NCBI RefSeq assembly: GCF_002865645.1
Contig: NW_020194512.1
Span: 3,885,183 to 3,949,182 of the forward strand
Length of the DNA stretch: 64,000 nucleotides
Direction: 5' to 3'
Source: Hyaloscypha bicolor E
Lineage: Eukaryota; Ascomycota; Leotiomycetes; Helotiales; Hyaloscyphaceae
Under the pieces are notes generated by a model, which made no database searches, was not told the DNA's origin, and saw only the letters and a program-made list of their open reading frames with translations. A program made the translations under genes and the position numbers. How positions within the stretch are numbered: position 1 is the stretch's first letter; every line of letters begins with the position of its first letter. Below, one piece after another: positions 1-12,800 of this stretch.

Positions 1-1439
1 ATAGGGAAAGTAGATATAATAATTAGATATATTTAAGGTAATATAGTTATAAATTAGAAATAATTATAGAAGATAAAATATAGAATTAGGTTTCTATTAT
101 AGAAAAGAATATAAATATATATACTTAAGGAAATATAATTAAGGAAATAATTAAGGCAAGTTAAACTAAATAGTAATAATAGGGAAATAAGAAAATAATA
201 TAATAGAAATATAAATATAATAATAATATCTAAAGTATTGGAATATAGAAAGAAATAATAAAAAATTTATAATATAGGTATACCCCGATTTTCTATTTAT
301 TTAGAGATATTTCTATTAATTTAAAAAATAATATAAAAGAAGGGAAATAATATAGGAAATATATAAAAGATAAAATATATAAATATACTAAAGATATTAG
401 GGAAAATATAAAGTAAATATTAATAGAAAAGGAATTAGAATAATAGAATTAAAGAATAACTTAGAATAAGGTATTATTTCTTCTAAAACTAATTTGTATT
501 TCTTCTGAAAGCTAATTATATTTATTTAATACTTATTAGAATTAACTTTAAATAGTATAAAACTATTTAGTTATTTGGGACTTTAAAGTAATATTTATAT
601 TAATAAAGGTAATACCGAAAGTATTAGAATATATAGAAAAGAGAATTATAAGATAGTATAAATAAGGTTTATAGTATTATTATTAAGTTTAGAATAGTTA
701 ATATTAAAGTTAATATAGAATATAGAAAGATTAGGTATTCCGAATTAGTATTAAGAATATAGGAATTATTTAGATAATATTTAATAATAAGAAATAAATT
801 AATAGTAAGAATTAGTAAATTATACTAGCTTTTTAAAGAAATAATTAGTTTCCGGTAATAAAATAGTATCTTAATTAGGGAATGGGTTCTATATAGAAGA
901 AGTTTTTTTTATATAGAAATAGGAATATATAATATACTAATTAAGCCTTAGTATAAGTTTTGAGAATAGCTATAGTTATATTAAAGAGGAAATAAGTTTT
1001 CTAATATAAGATAGGCTTTAAATAGGCAGATCTAGTTTATTTAATATCTAATAGATTCCCAGAATCATATATTATTAAATACTTTCAAAAATAACTATTA
1101 GGTTTAATAAGGTTTTCTTTTCCTCTTATAGGGCTTCTAGTTTAGCTATTTCGTCTATATATAACTCCTAATTAGGAAGTTTATTTGGATATTATAAAGA
1201 AACTTATAATAGTAATTTAAGTTAAAATCAAGATCTATAGTTATTATAGTTAAGCTTTAGACTAGTATAAGCCATAAGAATAGCTAATTAAAAAGGCAAA
1301 TAGAGCCTTTAAAAGATTTTTAGTTTAGTAAGATATATATAAAAGATCTCTTTTCTTTTTCTTTTCTTTTTCTAATTCCAAATATAATTACTATTTATTA
1401 TTATAATTCGAAGTTAAGAATTCATAAGGTAACCTCTTG
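1..1439. repeat. RIP-degraded AT-rich sequence, unassigned
   Basis: Very AT-rich sequence with almost no CpA or TpG and abundant TpA, the residue left by repeat-induced point mutation. No reading frame, LTR or terminal repeat could be recognised. It ends at the target-site duplication of the Gypsy element that follows, so it is the older sequence into which that element inserted. It is probably another decayed transposon, but this rests on composition only. Confidence 0.6.
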
Positions 1440-1444
1440 ATTCC

Positions 1445-1742
1445 TATAATATATATAGGGTTATATGTAACTTAAGGGCATATAACGAACCTCGGATATT
1501 ACAGGTATTAATTAGGGAGTTCGGTAGCCCTTTAATATCCCAACTAACTACTATTTATATTATATGTATTAGGCTTATAAATTACTAATTATATATATAC
1601 TATCGGGGCCTCCTATTTAGAGAGGGCTTCCCTGGACCTTATAGGAGGGATAGAGATTAGTTCTATACTGAATTTAATATTATAGTTTTATAATATACTA
1701 ATTTATTCTATTATCTTATTACCTACTAATAAATACCTTATA
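1445..1742 (+). repeat. 5' LTR of Gypsy chromovirus
   Basis: Direct repeat of 8973-9272, alignable end to end with scattered transitions (for example GTAACTTAAGGG versus ATAACTTAAGAG). It starts TATAATATATAGGG and ends AAATACCTTATA. ATTCC at 1440-1444 precedes it. Confidence 0.93.
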
Positions 1743-2099
1743 AGCTAATCTTTCTACCCTTAAAGGAGGTAGTTTAATAAGTAATTATATCTCGAAATCT
1801 GCGAAATATATAACTTCTTACTAAAGCTATTCCTATAGAAGAAGTTAAATAGATTAACCCCAATACAGGTAATAGTAAAGGCTCATCTAATACTTTTAAT
1901 AGGGCCCCTTAGGAGCTTCCGAGAGCTAGTAATAATAATATAAATAATCCCGGTAATAATTAAGATACCAAGATTAATACCCGAATTATTATTACCCAAG
2001 CTATAGAATAGGGCTTATATACTAAAGTCAAAGTACTCTAATAAAAGCAAGAATTAGTAAATATAATTAATTAATATATTCTATAATTAGAATAATATA

Positions 2100-3250
2100 A
2101 AGGTATCCTTAGGAATATCTTATAGTTTACTATATTTTATAGAAACTCTATTTATAAGTTTATTTTATTTTCCTTAGTAATTCTTACTAGAGAACTTCCT
2201 GAAATGGGATTAGAATTTATTTCTTTTCCTAATATAATAAGCTTTGAGAGTAATCTTAATACTATCCGTTAAGAGCTACTATATAATATCCTAAAGATAT
2301 ATTTGAACTAAGAGAAGCTTTTTAAAGTCTAGATACCTGACTTATATTATAGAAAGTTTCTTAAGAAATAGAGAATATTTATATTCTTTTAGAAAGCGGT
2401 TTTTAGGACCTAACCTTAGACTTATAATAAATACTCTTCTAGAATTAATTTTATTATAAGTACTCTTAGAAACAAATCTTATAATACTTAGGAGGCTATA
2501 ATAAAGTAAAGTCTATTATTATATAAGGTTTATTAGAAGTAATTTAAGGCCTATTTAGCTAATATATTTCAAGTATCTTAAACCCGTTAATAAGATATCT
2601 TTAAGGAACTCCGAGATCTTTATTAGAAAAATAGTAAGATAATTACTAAGTTAAATATTTGGATAATTAGTTTCGAAGTTAACTAGGACCTATATCCTAA
2701 AAGAAACCGGATCCGGACTCTTAATACTATTTTATCTAACTATAAGATTTATTAAATACTTATATTTATTCTTTTAGGAAATAAGGTAATATTTATTTCC
2801 GAATAGCTTAAGAAAGCTCAGAAAGCAGAATATATTATTTATCCTAAATTAAAAAGAATAAAGACGAGAAAGTCTAATAAGAGTAACTCTGTTCCTAAAG
2901 ACTCTAATTTAGTAAATTCTAATTTGTAAGGCTATTAAAAAAGAAAGAATAAGTTCCAAAGATTATATAAGAAATTCTTAGGTAATACTTTAGCCTCTTT
3001 AAGGCCTTAATAAAGTACTAGTTCTATTTCAGGTATAGTTTATTAGACTTATAAATAGAAAGAATACTTCTTAGGAAGTATAAAATATTCCAAGTATACT
3101 AAATAGGCTTAATAGAACTCTAATAAGATTAAAACCATAAAAGAGTTAAGGCGTTTATAGAAGCAGATTAATATTATAATTATAGAAAAGTATTTTAAAA
3201 AAGACTTTTTTAAGAAATAGGGAAAAGGAAAGATCAAATCTTAAATATTA
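2100..3250 (+). pseudogene. RIP-destroyed gag-like region of the Gypsy element
   Basis: This stretch lies between the 5' LTR and the recognisable polymerase domains, where gag sits in Gypsy elements. Reading TAA/TAG as glutamine leaves a lysine- and asparagine-rich frame, but no zinc knuckle could be placed securely because RIP turns Cys and His codons into Tyr. The assignment rests on position only. Confidence 0.45.
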
Positions 3251-4109
3251 ATAATTTTGGCTATAATAAAAAAAGTATATTACTTTATATAATTATTTAA
3301 GTAAGATTAATATAGCCAGAAATAGATATCTTAGAAATATATAATAAATTCGGTAATACCGGATTAGATTATAACTTCCTTAATAATAATTAGATTTAAA
3401 GCCGGGGTTTTATTACCTTAGCTAAATATAACCAAGAATTTATAATCTTTTATAAGAACTAATTTAAGATCTATTAAACCTATAATTTTAAGGTATTTAT
3501 TATAAATAATTATAATAAAATATATTCTTTTAAGTTCTGGTTTTATAAGTATAAAAATATTAGCTTTTATAGCCTTATTTTCGGTATAGAATTTTATAAA
3601 GCAACCCTTATATAATATATAGATTATATTAAGAAATAATAGATATATATATTTATATAGCCTAATAATATTAAGATTCTAATACTAAAAGAATTCGGTA
3701 AGAAGCTTAACTAGTACTTTAAACTAGTACCTTAAGTCTTATTTTTAACTAAAAGCAAATATAACTATCCTAAATAGTAGGTTTTATATATTTATAATAA
3801 TTATTAGGTCTCTACTTTATTATATAGTTCTAGTAATACTAAATAGAAGTTTTTAATATAGTAAATTAATATCCTCTGGAAAGAAGCCTTAGAAATATCT
3901 GTCTATTTCCGAAATAATAAATATAAAGACTTTTTAAAGGTTTTTAATTCTAATAAAGCTTCGGAACTTTCTAATCTTAGTAGTATTAAATACTTTATTA
4001 ATATAGATAGTATAGTCCTATATAGGCCTTTATATAATTTATTAGAAATCTAACTAGAAGTATTATATTTATATTTATAAGATATATTTTATAAATATTA
4101 GATAAGGCC

Positions 4110-7100
4110 TAATAAAAGCCTAGTAAAAATATCTATTCTTTTTATTTCTAAAAAGAATAGAAAATTATATCTTTATATTAATTATTATAGACTTAACCAA
4201 GTTATAATTAAGAATTAGTATTTGCTTCCTTTTATTAATAAAACCCTTAACCGGTTCTAAAAAGCCAAGATTTTTATAAAGCTAGATTTTAAAGATATAT
4301 ATTATTAAATAAGAATTTATAAATAATATAAGTAAAAAACGGCTTTTAGGACTTATTATAGCTATTTTAAATATCTTATAATACATTTTAGGCTAGCTAA
4401 TATACTAGCTATATTTTAAATATATATTAATACTATACTTATAGGGCTTCTAGATTATTTTATAATTATTTATTTAGATAATATTTTTATTTATTCTTAA
4501 AATAAAGATAAATATTATAATTATATTTACTAGATACTTACTAGGCTATATAAAAATAACCTATTTTATAAACTTAGTAAATACGAGTTTAATATTAAGA
4601 AAGTCGAATTTTTGGGCTTTCTTATTAAAATAAAAGATATTTATATAAATTTTAAACAGGTTTATAGTATTATTAAATAGCTAGAACTAGAATTATTCTA
4701 TAATATTCAAGTATTTTTTAGATTTGCTAATTTCTACTATAGGTTTATTTACTATTATTCTCAAGTAATTATAGGCTTAATAAACCTTTTAAAAGAAATA
4801 AAAAAGAGCCGGAAATCCGGTTCCTTTATATAAATAAATAAAGTAACTAAAAGCTTTAAAACTTTGAAAAAAGCTTTTATTATAATATTTATCCTAGTCT
4901 ATTTTGACTTTTCTAAGAAGATTTATATTAAAACTAATATATTAAAATTTATAATTACTAGTACTATTTTATAATAAGTTAATTCTAGTAATAGCCCGAA
5001 AAAATACTAGTATTTAATAATATTCTGGTTCCGGAAACTTTCTAGAGTTAAATATAACTATAATACCTATAATAGAGAGCTATTTGCAATTATTAAAGCC
5101 TTTAAATATTAGTACTATTACCTTAAAAGATCCAGGTTTATAATTAAGGTTATTATAGACTATAATAACCTTTAATACTTTATAGAAATAAAGTATCTAG
5201 AGAGCTATTAAATATATTAGGTAATATATCTTATAATATATAATTTTAATATTATTTACTATAGAAGTACCTTAAACCTAGTAAATAGACCTAGTAAAAG
5301 ACCTAATTATAAAAAAGATCCTATTAATATAACTTGGCTTTTAATTTTTTAGAATAAGTTAAAGGAAGCTTTTATAATTATAATTTAGAGGTTTTTATAG
5401 ATATCTAAAGAGTTTTCTTTTTGGAATAAGTATTATTTAATACTTATTATATCTATAGTAGCTAAGGAGAAATATTTATTATAAAACAAGTAAATAGATT
5501 ATTTTATAGATCCCTTAACTATAGAATTAATTAAGAAGTAAGATATAGGAAGATACCTTAAAGGCTTTATTACTATAGCTAAGGTAATAAGGGTATTTAT
5601 AACTATATTATTTAATAAAACTAAAGATTTCATAATCTCTCGAGTTTTTGAATTAGATAGTTATAAATATCTAATTCTCTATATATAGATATATATAGCT
5701 ACTAAAAGAGCTATAGTACTAGTTTTTTTATCTAAATCCCTTTTAGATATTATCTAGATAATTTAGAGAAATAATTCTCGATATTAGAATATTATAAAAT
5801 AGAGGCTTAATAAGAAAGATATTAAGAGAAAAAAAATCTGGAAAAATAATTCAGGCCTATTTAAGTACTATTTAAGAATTATTATACCTAATAATTCTGC
5901 TTTATATTAAGAAATTATAAAGCTTTATTATAATAACTTAATAGCTAGATATTATAGAATAGAGAAGACTTTTAAGTTTTTTAGAAAGTCCTAATATTAG
6001 GAGAATATAAAAGGAGATATTTATAATTATTATTAAAAATATAATATTTATTAGAGAATTAAGGTAAAGAGGTATTTACTATATAGTTTATTTAGTAATT
6101 TACTATAGCCTAAAAGATCCTGGAATAAGATTTCTATAGATTTTATTATAGGTTTACTATTATATAAGAACCCGGTAGGAGATTCCGATTTTAATATAAT
6201 TCTTATAATTATTAACTAATACTCTAAAATAGTAAGGTATATTATATATTATAAGACTATTAACTTTTTAAAGCTTACTAAAATTATATAGGAATATATT
6301 TTCTCGATTTTTGACTCTTTTAATAGAATTATTTCTAACCGAGAAATAGTATTTATTAGCTAGTTCTAATTTGCTTTCTGCTTTTATTTAATATATAAAT
6401 AGTATTTAAGTATAGCTTATTATTCTTAGATAAATAATTAAATAAAAAGACAGAATTAGGCTCTGAAATACTATCTGAGATATTATTATAATACCTGAAA
6501 GAATAACTAGTTTAAGAAGTTATTTTTTATAGAATTTATATATAATAATTTAAAATATTAAATTTTATAGAATATATCTTTTTATATATATTATAAATAC
6601 TATTTTTAACTTCTATAGAATCCTAAGAACAGAATTATAAAAGAGATATTAGCTATATATAAGAAGTTAGAAATCCTTAAAATAAAATAGAGAAAGCTTA
6701 AGGATTTATAATATTATATATAAAATAATCGAGAAACCTATTATAATAGATATTAGTTAGCTAAATACTATTCCAAAGAAGTTTAGGTAATATTATTAAT
6801 AAGAAATATTAAACTTAAGGTAAGAAAGCTTAAACCAAAATTTATAAGTTTATTTAGGATTCTTAAATATATTAGTAATTTGGTATATAAGTTAGAACTA
6901 CTAAGTATATATAATTATTTATATCTAACTTTCTATATTTCCTTTTTTAAAAAGTATATAGTAAAAAAGAATTAGGAGCTATATTTATATTTCTTTAGAG
7001 AACTTCCGGAATTAGTAAATAATAATAAAAAATAAAAATAGGAAGTAAAAGCTATTATTAATTACTAATAAAATAATAAAAATAAGAAGTAATAGTATTT

Positions 7101-7195
7101 AATTAAATAGAAAGCCTGGCCTAAAGATTATAATATCTAGTTATCTGCTTTTCCTAACTTTGAAAATTCTAAGAAACTTCTAAAATTATATAACT
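4110..7195 (+). pseudogene. RIP-destroyed Gypsy pol: RT, RNase H, integrase, chromodomain
   Basis: The reverse transcriptase is clear at about 4,120-4,800: a frame reading LYLYINYYRLNQVIIKN, then AKIFIKLDFKDIYY, then IIIYLDNIFIYSQ, which corresponds to the VDYRxLN, TKLDL and YLDDI motifs with RIP substitutions. RNase H follows at about 4,890-5,330 (FWFRKLSRVKYNYNTYNRE). The integrase covers about 5,920-6,560 and keeps an SIDFIIGLL segment and an IYNN box. A GPY/F-like module lies at about 6,790-6,960. A chromodomain closes the frame at about 7,041-7,195 (YLIK, stop, KAWPKDYN, then NFENSKKLLKLYN). Stops replace Gln and Trp throughout. The chromodomain places the element among chromoviruses, which in known members tether integration to heterochromatin. 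Confidence 0.88.
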
Positions 7196-7199
7196 AAAA

Positions 7200-8972
7200 T
7201 TATAGCTTAAAATCCGAAATTATTTTTTAATAATTTCTTAAGATTAAAAAGAATTCTGGACTACTAAGAAAAAGGCTATTTAAAAGAAAAAGAGAACCTG
7301 AATAGCTAAAAAAAGGCCTGGAATAATAATAGAAATATTCTTTTCCTGGGCTTTTTATTTATAAAGATTTTCTAGGGTTTTATTAAGGCTTATAAGAATT
7401 ATATTTAAATTATTAGAAAAAGGTTCAGAATTAAGAAAGATTTATTATAAGTAAACTAATTATAGGTATTTTAAATAAATAAACTCTAATTTCTATAAAT
7501 TCCCAATTCCTAAAATAAGAATATTAAATACTAGTCTTATTTAGAACTTAGTAAAAAATTAGCTAATATTTTCCGGAATTTATTTATTTCTTAATAGAAT
7601 ATAGTTATACTATAATAATATTAGTATAAAGGATATTAAAAGAAGTAAGTAAAGAACTTATAATAGCTATATATATTTTATAAAAGGCCCGAATTTCTGA
7701 AATCAGGTCCCGAATAGCTATAAATATTATATTATTAGTACTTGAAATACTAGTAATAAATTATTTAGTAATCTCGGTAATAAGCTTAATAATAAGATTA
7801 ATACCTTAAAAATAAATATTATAGTATTTTTTAAGGAATTAGTAAGTATCTAAATATATTAGAAAAAACTTATTTTTAGAATACTAACCTAAATAGTATT
7901 ATTATTTGCCTTATTAAAACAGAAAGAAGAATTCCGAAACTTATTAGTATTTTTTTAGTTTTTGAAAACCTAATTAATAATATTATTTTTATTAATATAA
8001 TATTATTTAGGATATATTTCAAGAAATTTCTTAAAAGTTATAATAGTATCTTTCTAGAACTAGTAAGCCTCTAATAAGTAATAAGAAATCTGAAATTATA
8101 TTAGCTTTAATAGATATTAAAGCTAAAGAACTTACTAATATATAAGACTTAGAACCCTTATTATAATAATTATAATTCTTTTTACCAGATATTATAATAT
8201 ATAAGGTAAAGGAATTAATAAGTAAATATTTGAAATATTTCAAGTATTTACTAGTAATAGAAAAAGAGGCTATAAGATTACTTTTATACTTATTATTATA
8301 GGAATAAATAATAAAGCTAGAAGAAGATATTATAGAATTAATTAAAAATAATTAAAGAAGATTTAGAGAAGAATAGAAAAAGAGACTAGAAAGTAATAAT
8401 AGAAAAAGTTATATATATAATTATTAGAAAGAAAGAGAGTATATAGTAATATAAAGAGGTCCTTTTATAAAGATAGAGAACTACCTGAATTAACTATTAG
8501 TTTTTATACTAGTCCTAATCGGAAACTAGTATAACTAATTAATATATATTTCCAGGAGCCTATAAATAATTTCTAGAACCTTAGAAATATTTATATAAGT
8601 TTCTTATATAAATATTTATTAAATACTTTCTATATAGCTATTTAGATTATTCTAATATAAGATCTAATAGGTAGTATTAATTTTATAAAATAATATCTTA
8701 GTATTTTGGATTAAACTAATTAGAATACTCAGATCCTAAACGAAATTATAATTACTAGCTAGCCCCTATATCTGGGATATAATTACTCTTTCTTCTTACT
8801 TATTTAGCCCTAATCTAATTAGATAATTTTTATATCTATTATTCAGATTATATTAGTAAAACTACTTTCTAAGATACTAGAAGTTTATATTAATTAAATA
8901 AATAATTAATTAAATATTTACTAGAATAGATTAATAGATCTTGGAAATAAGATCCTAAGAGGGAAATATAGT
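7200..8972. other. Unassigned 1.7 kb inside the Gypsy element after the chromodomain
   Basis: AT-rich RIP-degraded sequence between the end of the chromodomain and the 3' LTR. Chromoviruses usually have a short untranslated region here. Nothing recognisable was found: no terminal repeats and no known domain. The 70-codon minus-strand open frame at 8031-8243 is low-complexity and looks like chance. It could be a nested insertion or an extra reading frame. Confidence 0.4.
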
Positions 8973-9272
8973 TATAATATATATAGGGTTATATATAACT
9001 TAAGAGTATATAATAAATCTCGGATATTACAGGTATTAATTAGGGAGTTTAGTAGCCCTTTAATATCCCAACTAATTACTATTTATATTATATATATTAG
9101 GCTTATAAATTACTAATTATATATATATACTATTAGGGCCTTCTATTTAGAGAGGGCTTCCCTGGACCTTATAGGAGAAATAGAGATTAGTTCTATACTA
9201 AATTTAATACTATAGTTTTATAATATACTAATTTATTCTATTGTCTTATTACCTATTAATAAATACCTTATA
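8973..9272 (+). repeat. 3' LTR of Gypsy chromovirus
   Basis: Copy of 1445-1742, two bases longer in a TA run. Ends AAATACCTTATA and is followed at once by ATTCC (9273-9277), the right-hand target duplication. Confidence 0.93.
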
Positions 9273-9899
9273 ATTCCTTATTTATTTTTATACTAAAAGG
9301 AATTCTTTATATTTAATTTCTAAGATCTAGTAATAGAATTTCATATATTAAGAATACTATCTAGTAATAGTAATTAGATAATAGTAAGAAATAAATAATA
9401 GTAAAGCTTGTCCGATTTCTAAAATAATAGTCTAATAATAATATTTTCTAAAAGTTATAAATATTAGTTAGAAGAAAAAAATAAAAGATATATAAAAAAT
9501 TAAAAGTAATAAGCTTTATTTCAGGTTAAGAAAAGCTCTTATTATTAAATACTTTCTCCTAATTCTCTATAAAGAAGATATACTTTGCTTTTTCTAATTC
9601 TAGTAATTCTGGAATATATATAATAATACTAGTAGTTTTCTTAATTTCCTAAATACTATTTTATTTATAGTATTTTATAATTACTTCCCTTTCTAGTTCT
9701 ATATCTATTTTAAAATATTTATTTATAGGTATATACTTATTATTAACTTTATTATTAGGGAAATACTAGAATCTATTTCTTTTAATAAACTACTTAAATT
9801 AATTCCCGGTATATATTCTTTAGAATATAGTACTATTAAGTTCTTCTAGTATATAGTATTCTTTTAGTTAATTCGTATATCTTACTTTATATAGGCTAT

Positions 9900-12800
9900 A
9901 CTAGTAATATAGTAGCTTTATATTTCTTAACTTATTTTAATCTATTAATTTAATATTATATATAAGAACTAGATTCTTTTCGGAAATAGGCTTTAAATAA
10001 ATCTAATAAGTAATATTAAATTACTTTTTTCTTTTTTAGTATCTTCTATTTTTCTTTATTCTGGCTTTTTTAATATTTTTATTTCTTATTTATATTTGCT
10101 TTATATATATTTCTAGAAGTATTTTTCTATTATAGACTTTATCTTATTTAAATATTCTCTAGATTAGAAAGTATATTTTTATAGGTAATATTATTTCCTT
10201 ATTATAGACTATATAAAAGAGGGTAAATCTAGTTAGTTTATATATAGTAACTTAGTTAGTAAATAGAATATATAATAGTAAATTTATCTAAGGCTTCTTT
10301 TTACTTATTATAAGTATAATAAATACTTAAATAATTAGTTAATATTCTCTTTTAATTATACTATTTCTCTTGAAATTATAGGCCAAAATAATAATTCTAT
10401 TAATTCCTAGCTTATTAAGTTCCTAAATTACTATTTCTTTAAATTCCGATCTGCTATTTACCTTAAGCTATCTAAATAAACTATATTTATAAATAATTTC
10501 TTCCTAAATAAATTTGGCTATTTTCTTATTAGTTAGGTTCTTTAAAAATCTAGCTTTAACTTATCCTAAGAAGTTATCTCTAGTAATAACTAATAAGTTA
10601 TATTCTTTATAGTCTAATAGTTTAACTATATTAATCCTAAGATAATAGAAAAGAAATATAGCTTTTATTAAATATAGAGCTTTTTCTTATTTTTTTTTAC
10701 TTTTATACTAATAGATCTTATAAGTATTAATATACTTCTATATATAGTTATAGTAATTTTCCTAGTAATAGTAGCTAATTATTAAGTAAAAAGTACTTTT
10801 TCTTCTGGTATATCTAATCTTATTATATAGCTCTTTAATAATAATTTCCCTTTATTCTTAATTATTAATAATAAGTCGAAGCGGATATACCTTAGATATA
10901 ACTCTTTAGAGTAATTAATCTCTTATATTATAATTTAAAGCTTTCTTATTTAATTTTCGAAACTCGGCCCTAGATATTTCTTCTAGTTTAGAAAGTATTA
11001 TAAGATATTATATAATATTCTAGTATTATTCGGAATGGCTATTATCTAAAAGATCTAATAAAATAGTCGGGTTACTAAGTAAAGTATAGGAGTTAGTATT
11101 ATTATTTACTATTTTACTAGAGATTATATATAAAAGACTATGGCCTTTATTATATAACTTCCGGATTTTATTATTTTTTAATATTACTAATTTGTTTCTA
11201 GATATAGTAAGGCTTTAATTATTAATTTCTAGTAACTAGATACTATTATTTAAATATTTAGTAAAGGTCTTAGGAATTGGATTTCTTAAAATAATATTAT
11301 ATAACTAAACCAGAACCGCTTTCTTTATTCAAATTTTTTGCCTAATAAGTATTATTTTAATAGTATTAAGCTCTATTACTAACTATTTATTAATATTCTC
11401 GTTATTTTCGGTATTACCTTCTTATTATAGGTATCTTAATAATCTATTAGTAGTAATATATTTAGTTTCTTTAATATATTTAACTTTAAAGTTAAATAAT
11501 TAAATTTATATTAGCTAGTAAATAACTAGAGTTCTAGAAAGATCTATAGCCGCTTTACTTAGCTATATAATAAGTATATTAGTATCTAGTTTAAGAATAA
11601 AGTAAACTTTATATAGCCAGAATTATATTTTCTATAAATACTTTACTAGCCTTTAGTATTCTCTTTTAATAGTATTATATCTCCGTTTAGTATTATTTTA
11701 GATCCCAGATTCATATTATATAACTTTCTTTTTCCCTTTATTATTATATTAACTAAGAGTTCTATCCTATTTATTTAGGCTAGTATTTATTACTAATATA
11801 ATTATTTCCTAATCTTCTAATAAATTATAATATAATTTATAGAGTATTAGAATAATAATAAGCCTTTCCTAAAGAATTTATATAGCTTGCTTTTATTTAT
11901 TATTCTAGTTCTATATTATATTCTTTCTTATTAAGTAGTAAATGGGTTTAGTAATAATTATAAAGTCTTTAATTCAAATATAGTAATAAATAATAATTCT
12001 AATAAATGCCTTATCTTTAGTTATACTATTATAATACTCTTATCTCAAGATCTTAGTAATTCCTGAACTTAAAGAACTTCTTTTAAATACTCTATAAATA
12101 AAGCTAATAATAATTATATTATTATAATAGAACTATAATTTTTCTCTAATACTAGCTCTGGTTTATTTAACTTTATTTAGGGTTATATCCAGGTTTTAAA
12201 AGTATTTGAATATAAAATACTAAATTCCAGGTAAAATAAGCTACTTATTATAGTCTATATAAGGTCCCTTAATTCTAATATTATTAATAAATAATATAGC
12301 GATTTTAGGAAATAGATTCTCTAGAATAGTTATAATAACCCATATAAACTATATAACGGAATTAGTAGTTCCCTGAGATAATATAGTTATTCTTAATAGC
12401 CCTAAAAGTATTATAAATATAATTAAATCTTTACTATAAATATCTAGTATAAGTTAATTATATTCGGAAAAGAAATTAATTAGAGAAATATAAATATATT
12501 TAGTAAATTCCTCTAAGATCTTCTTAGTAAATAAGAGTAGATTAGTATCTTATAAAATTACTAAATTTATTTTTATAGTAGTATTAATTAGTTTATAAGT
12601 CCTAGTAATCTTCTTTATAACTAAGAATTATAGATTTCGGTAAGATTTATTATATTTCTTAAGAACTTTATAATCTAGGTATTCTAATAGTATTTTTATT
12701 ATTACTAGTACTAGAGCTTTAGAATATAGGAAATTCTTCTCTTATTAGGCTTTATACTTAATAGTCTTAATTAGAATAAGTAGACTAATATTTTTATAAA

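Larger units (their letters stand above)
1445..9272 (+). mobile_element. Ty3/Gypsy chromovirus LTR retrotransposon, RIP-inactivated
   Basis: A 7,828-bp element bounded by LTRs of 298 and 300 bp and flanked by an exact 5-bp target duplication, ATTCC, at 1440-1444 and 9273-9277. LTR ends read TATAA...TTATA, as expected for TGTAA...TTACA after C-to-T change at CpA on both strands. The internal plus-strand order is gag, protease, RT, RNase H, integrase, chromodomain, which is the Gypsy order. Every frame is broken by TAA/TAG codons where glutamine is expected, so it cannot make protein. About 1.7 kb between the chromodomain and the 3' LTR is unassigned. Confidence 0.93.

Noticed and set aside
8031..8243. 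70-codon minus-strand frame inside the Gypsy element
   Set aside because: Chance frame in RIP sequence, antisense to the element.
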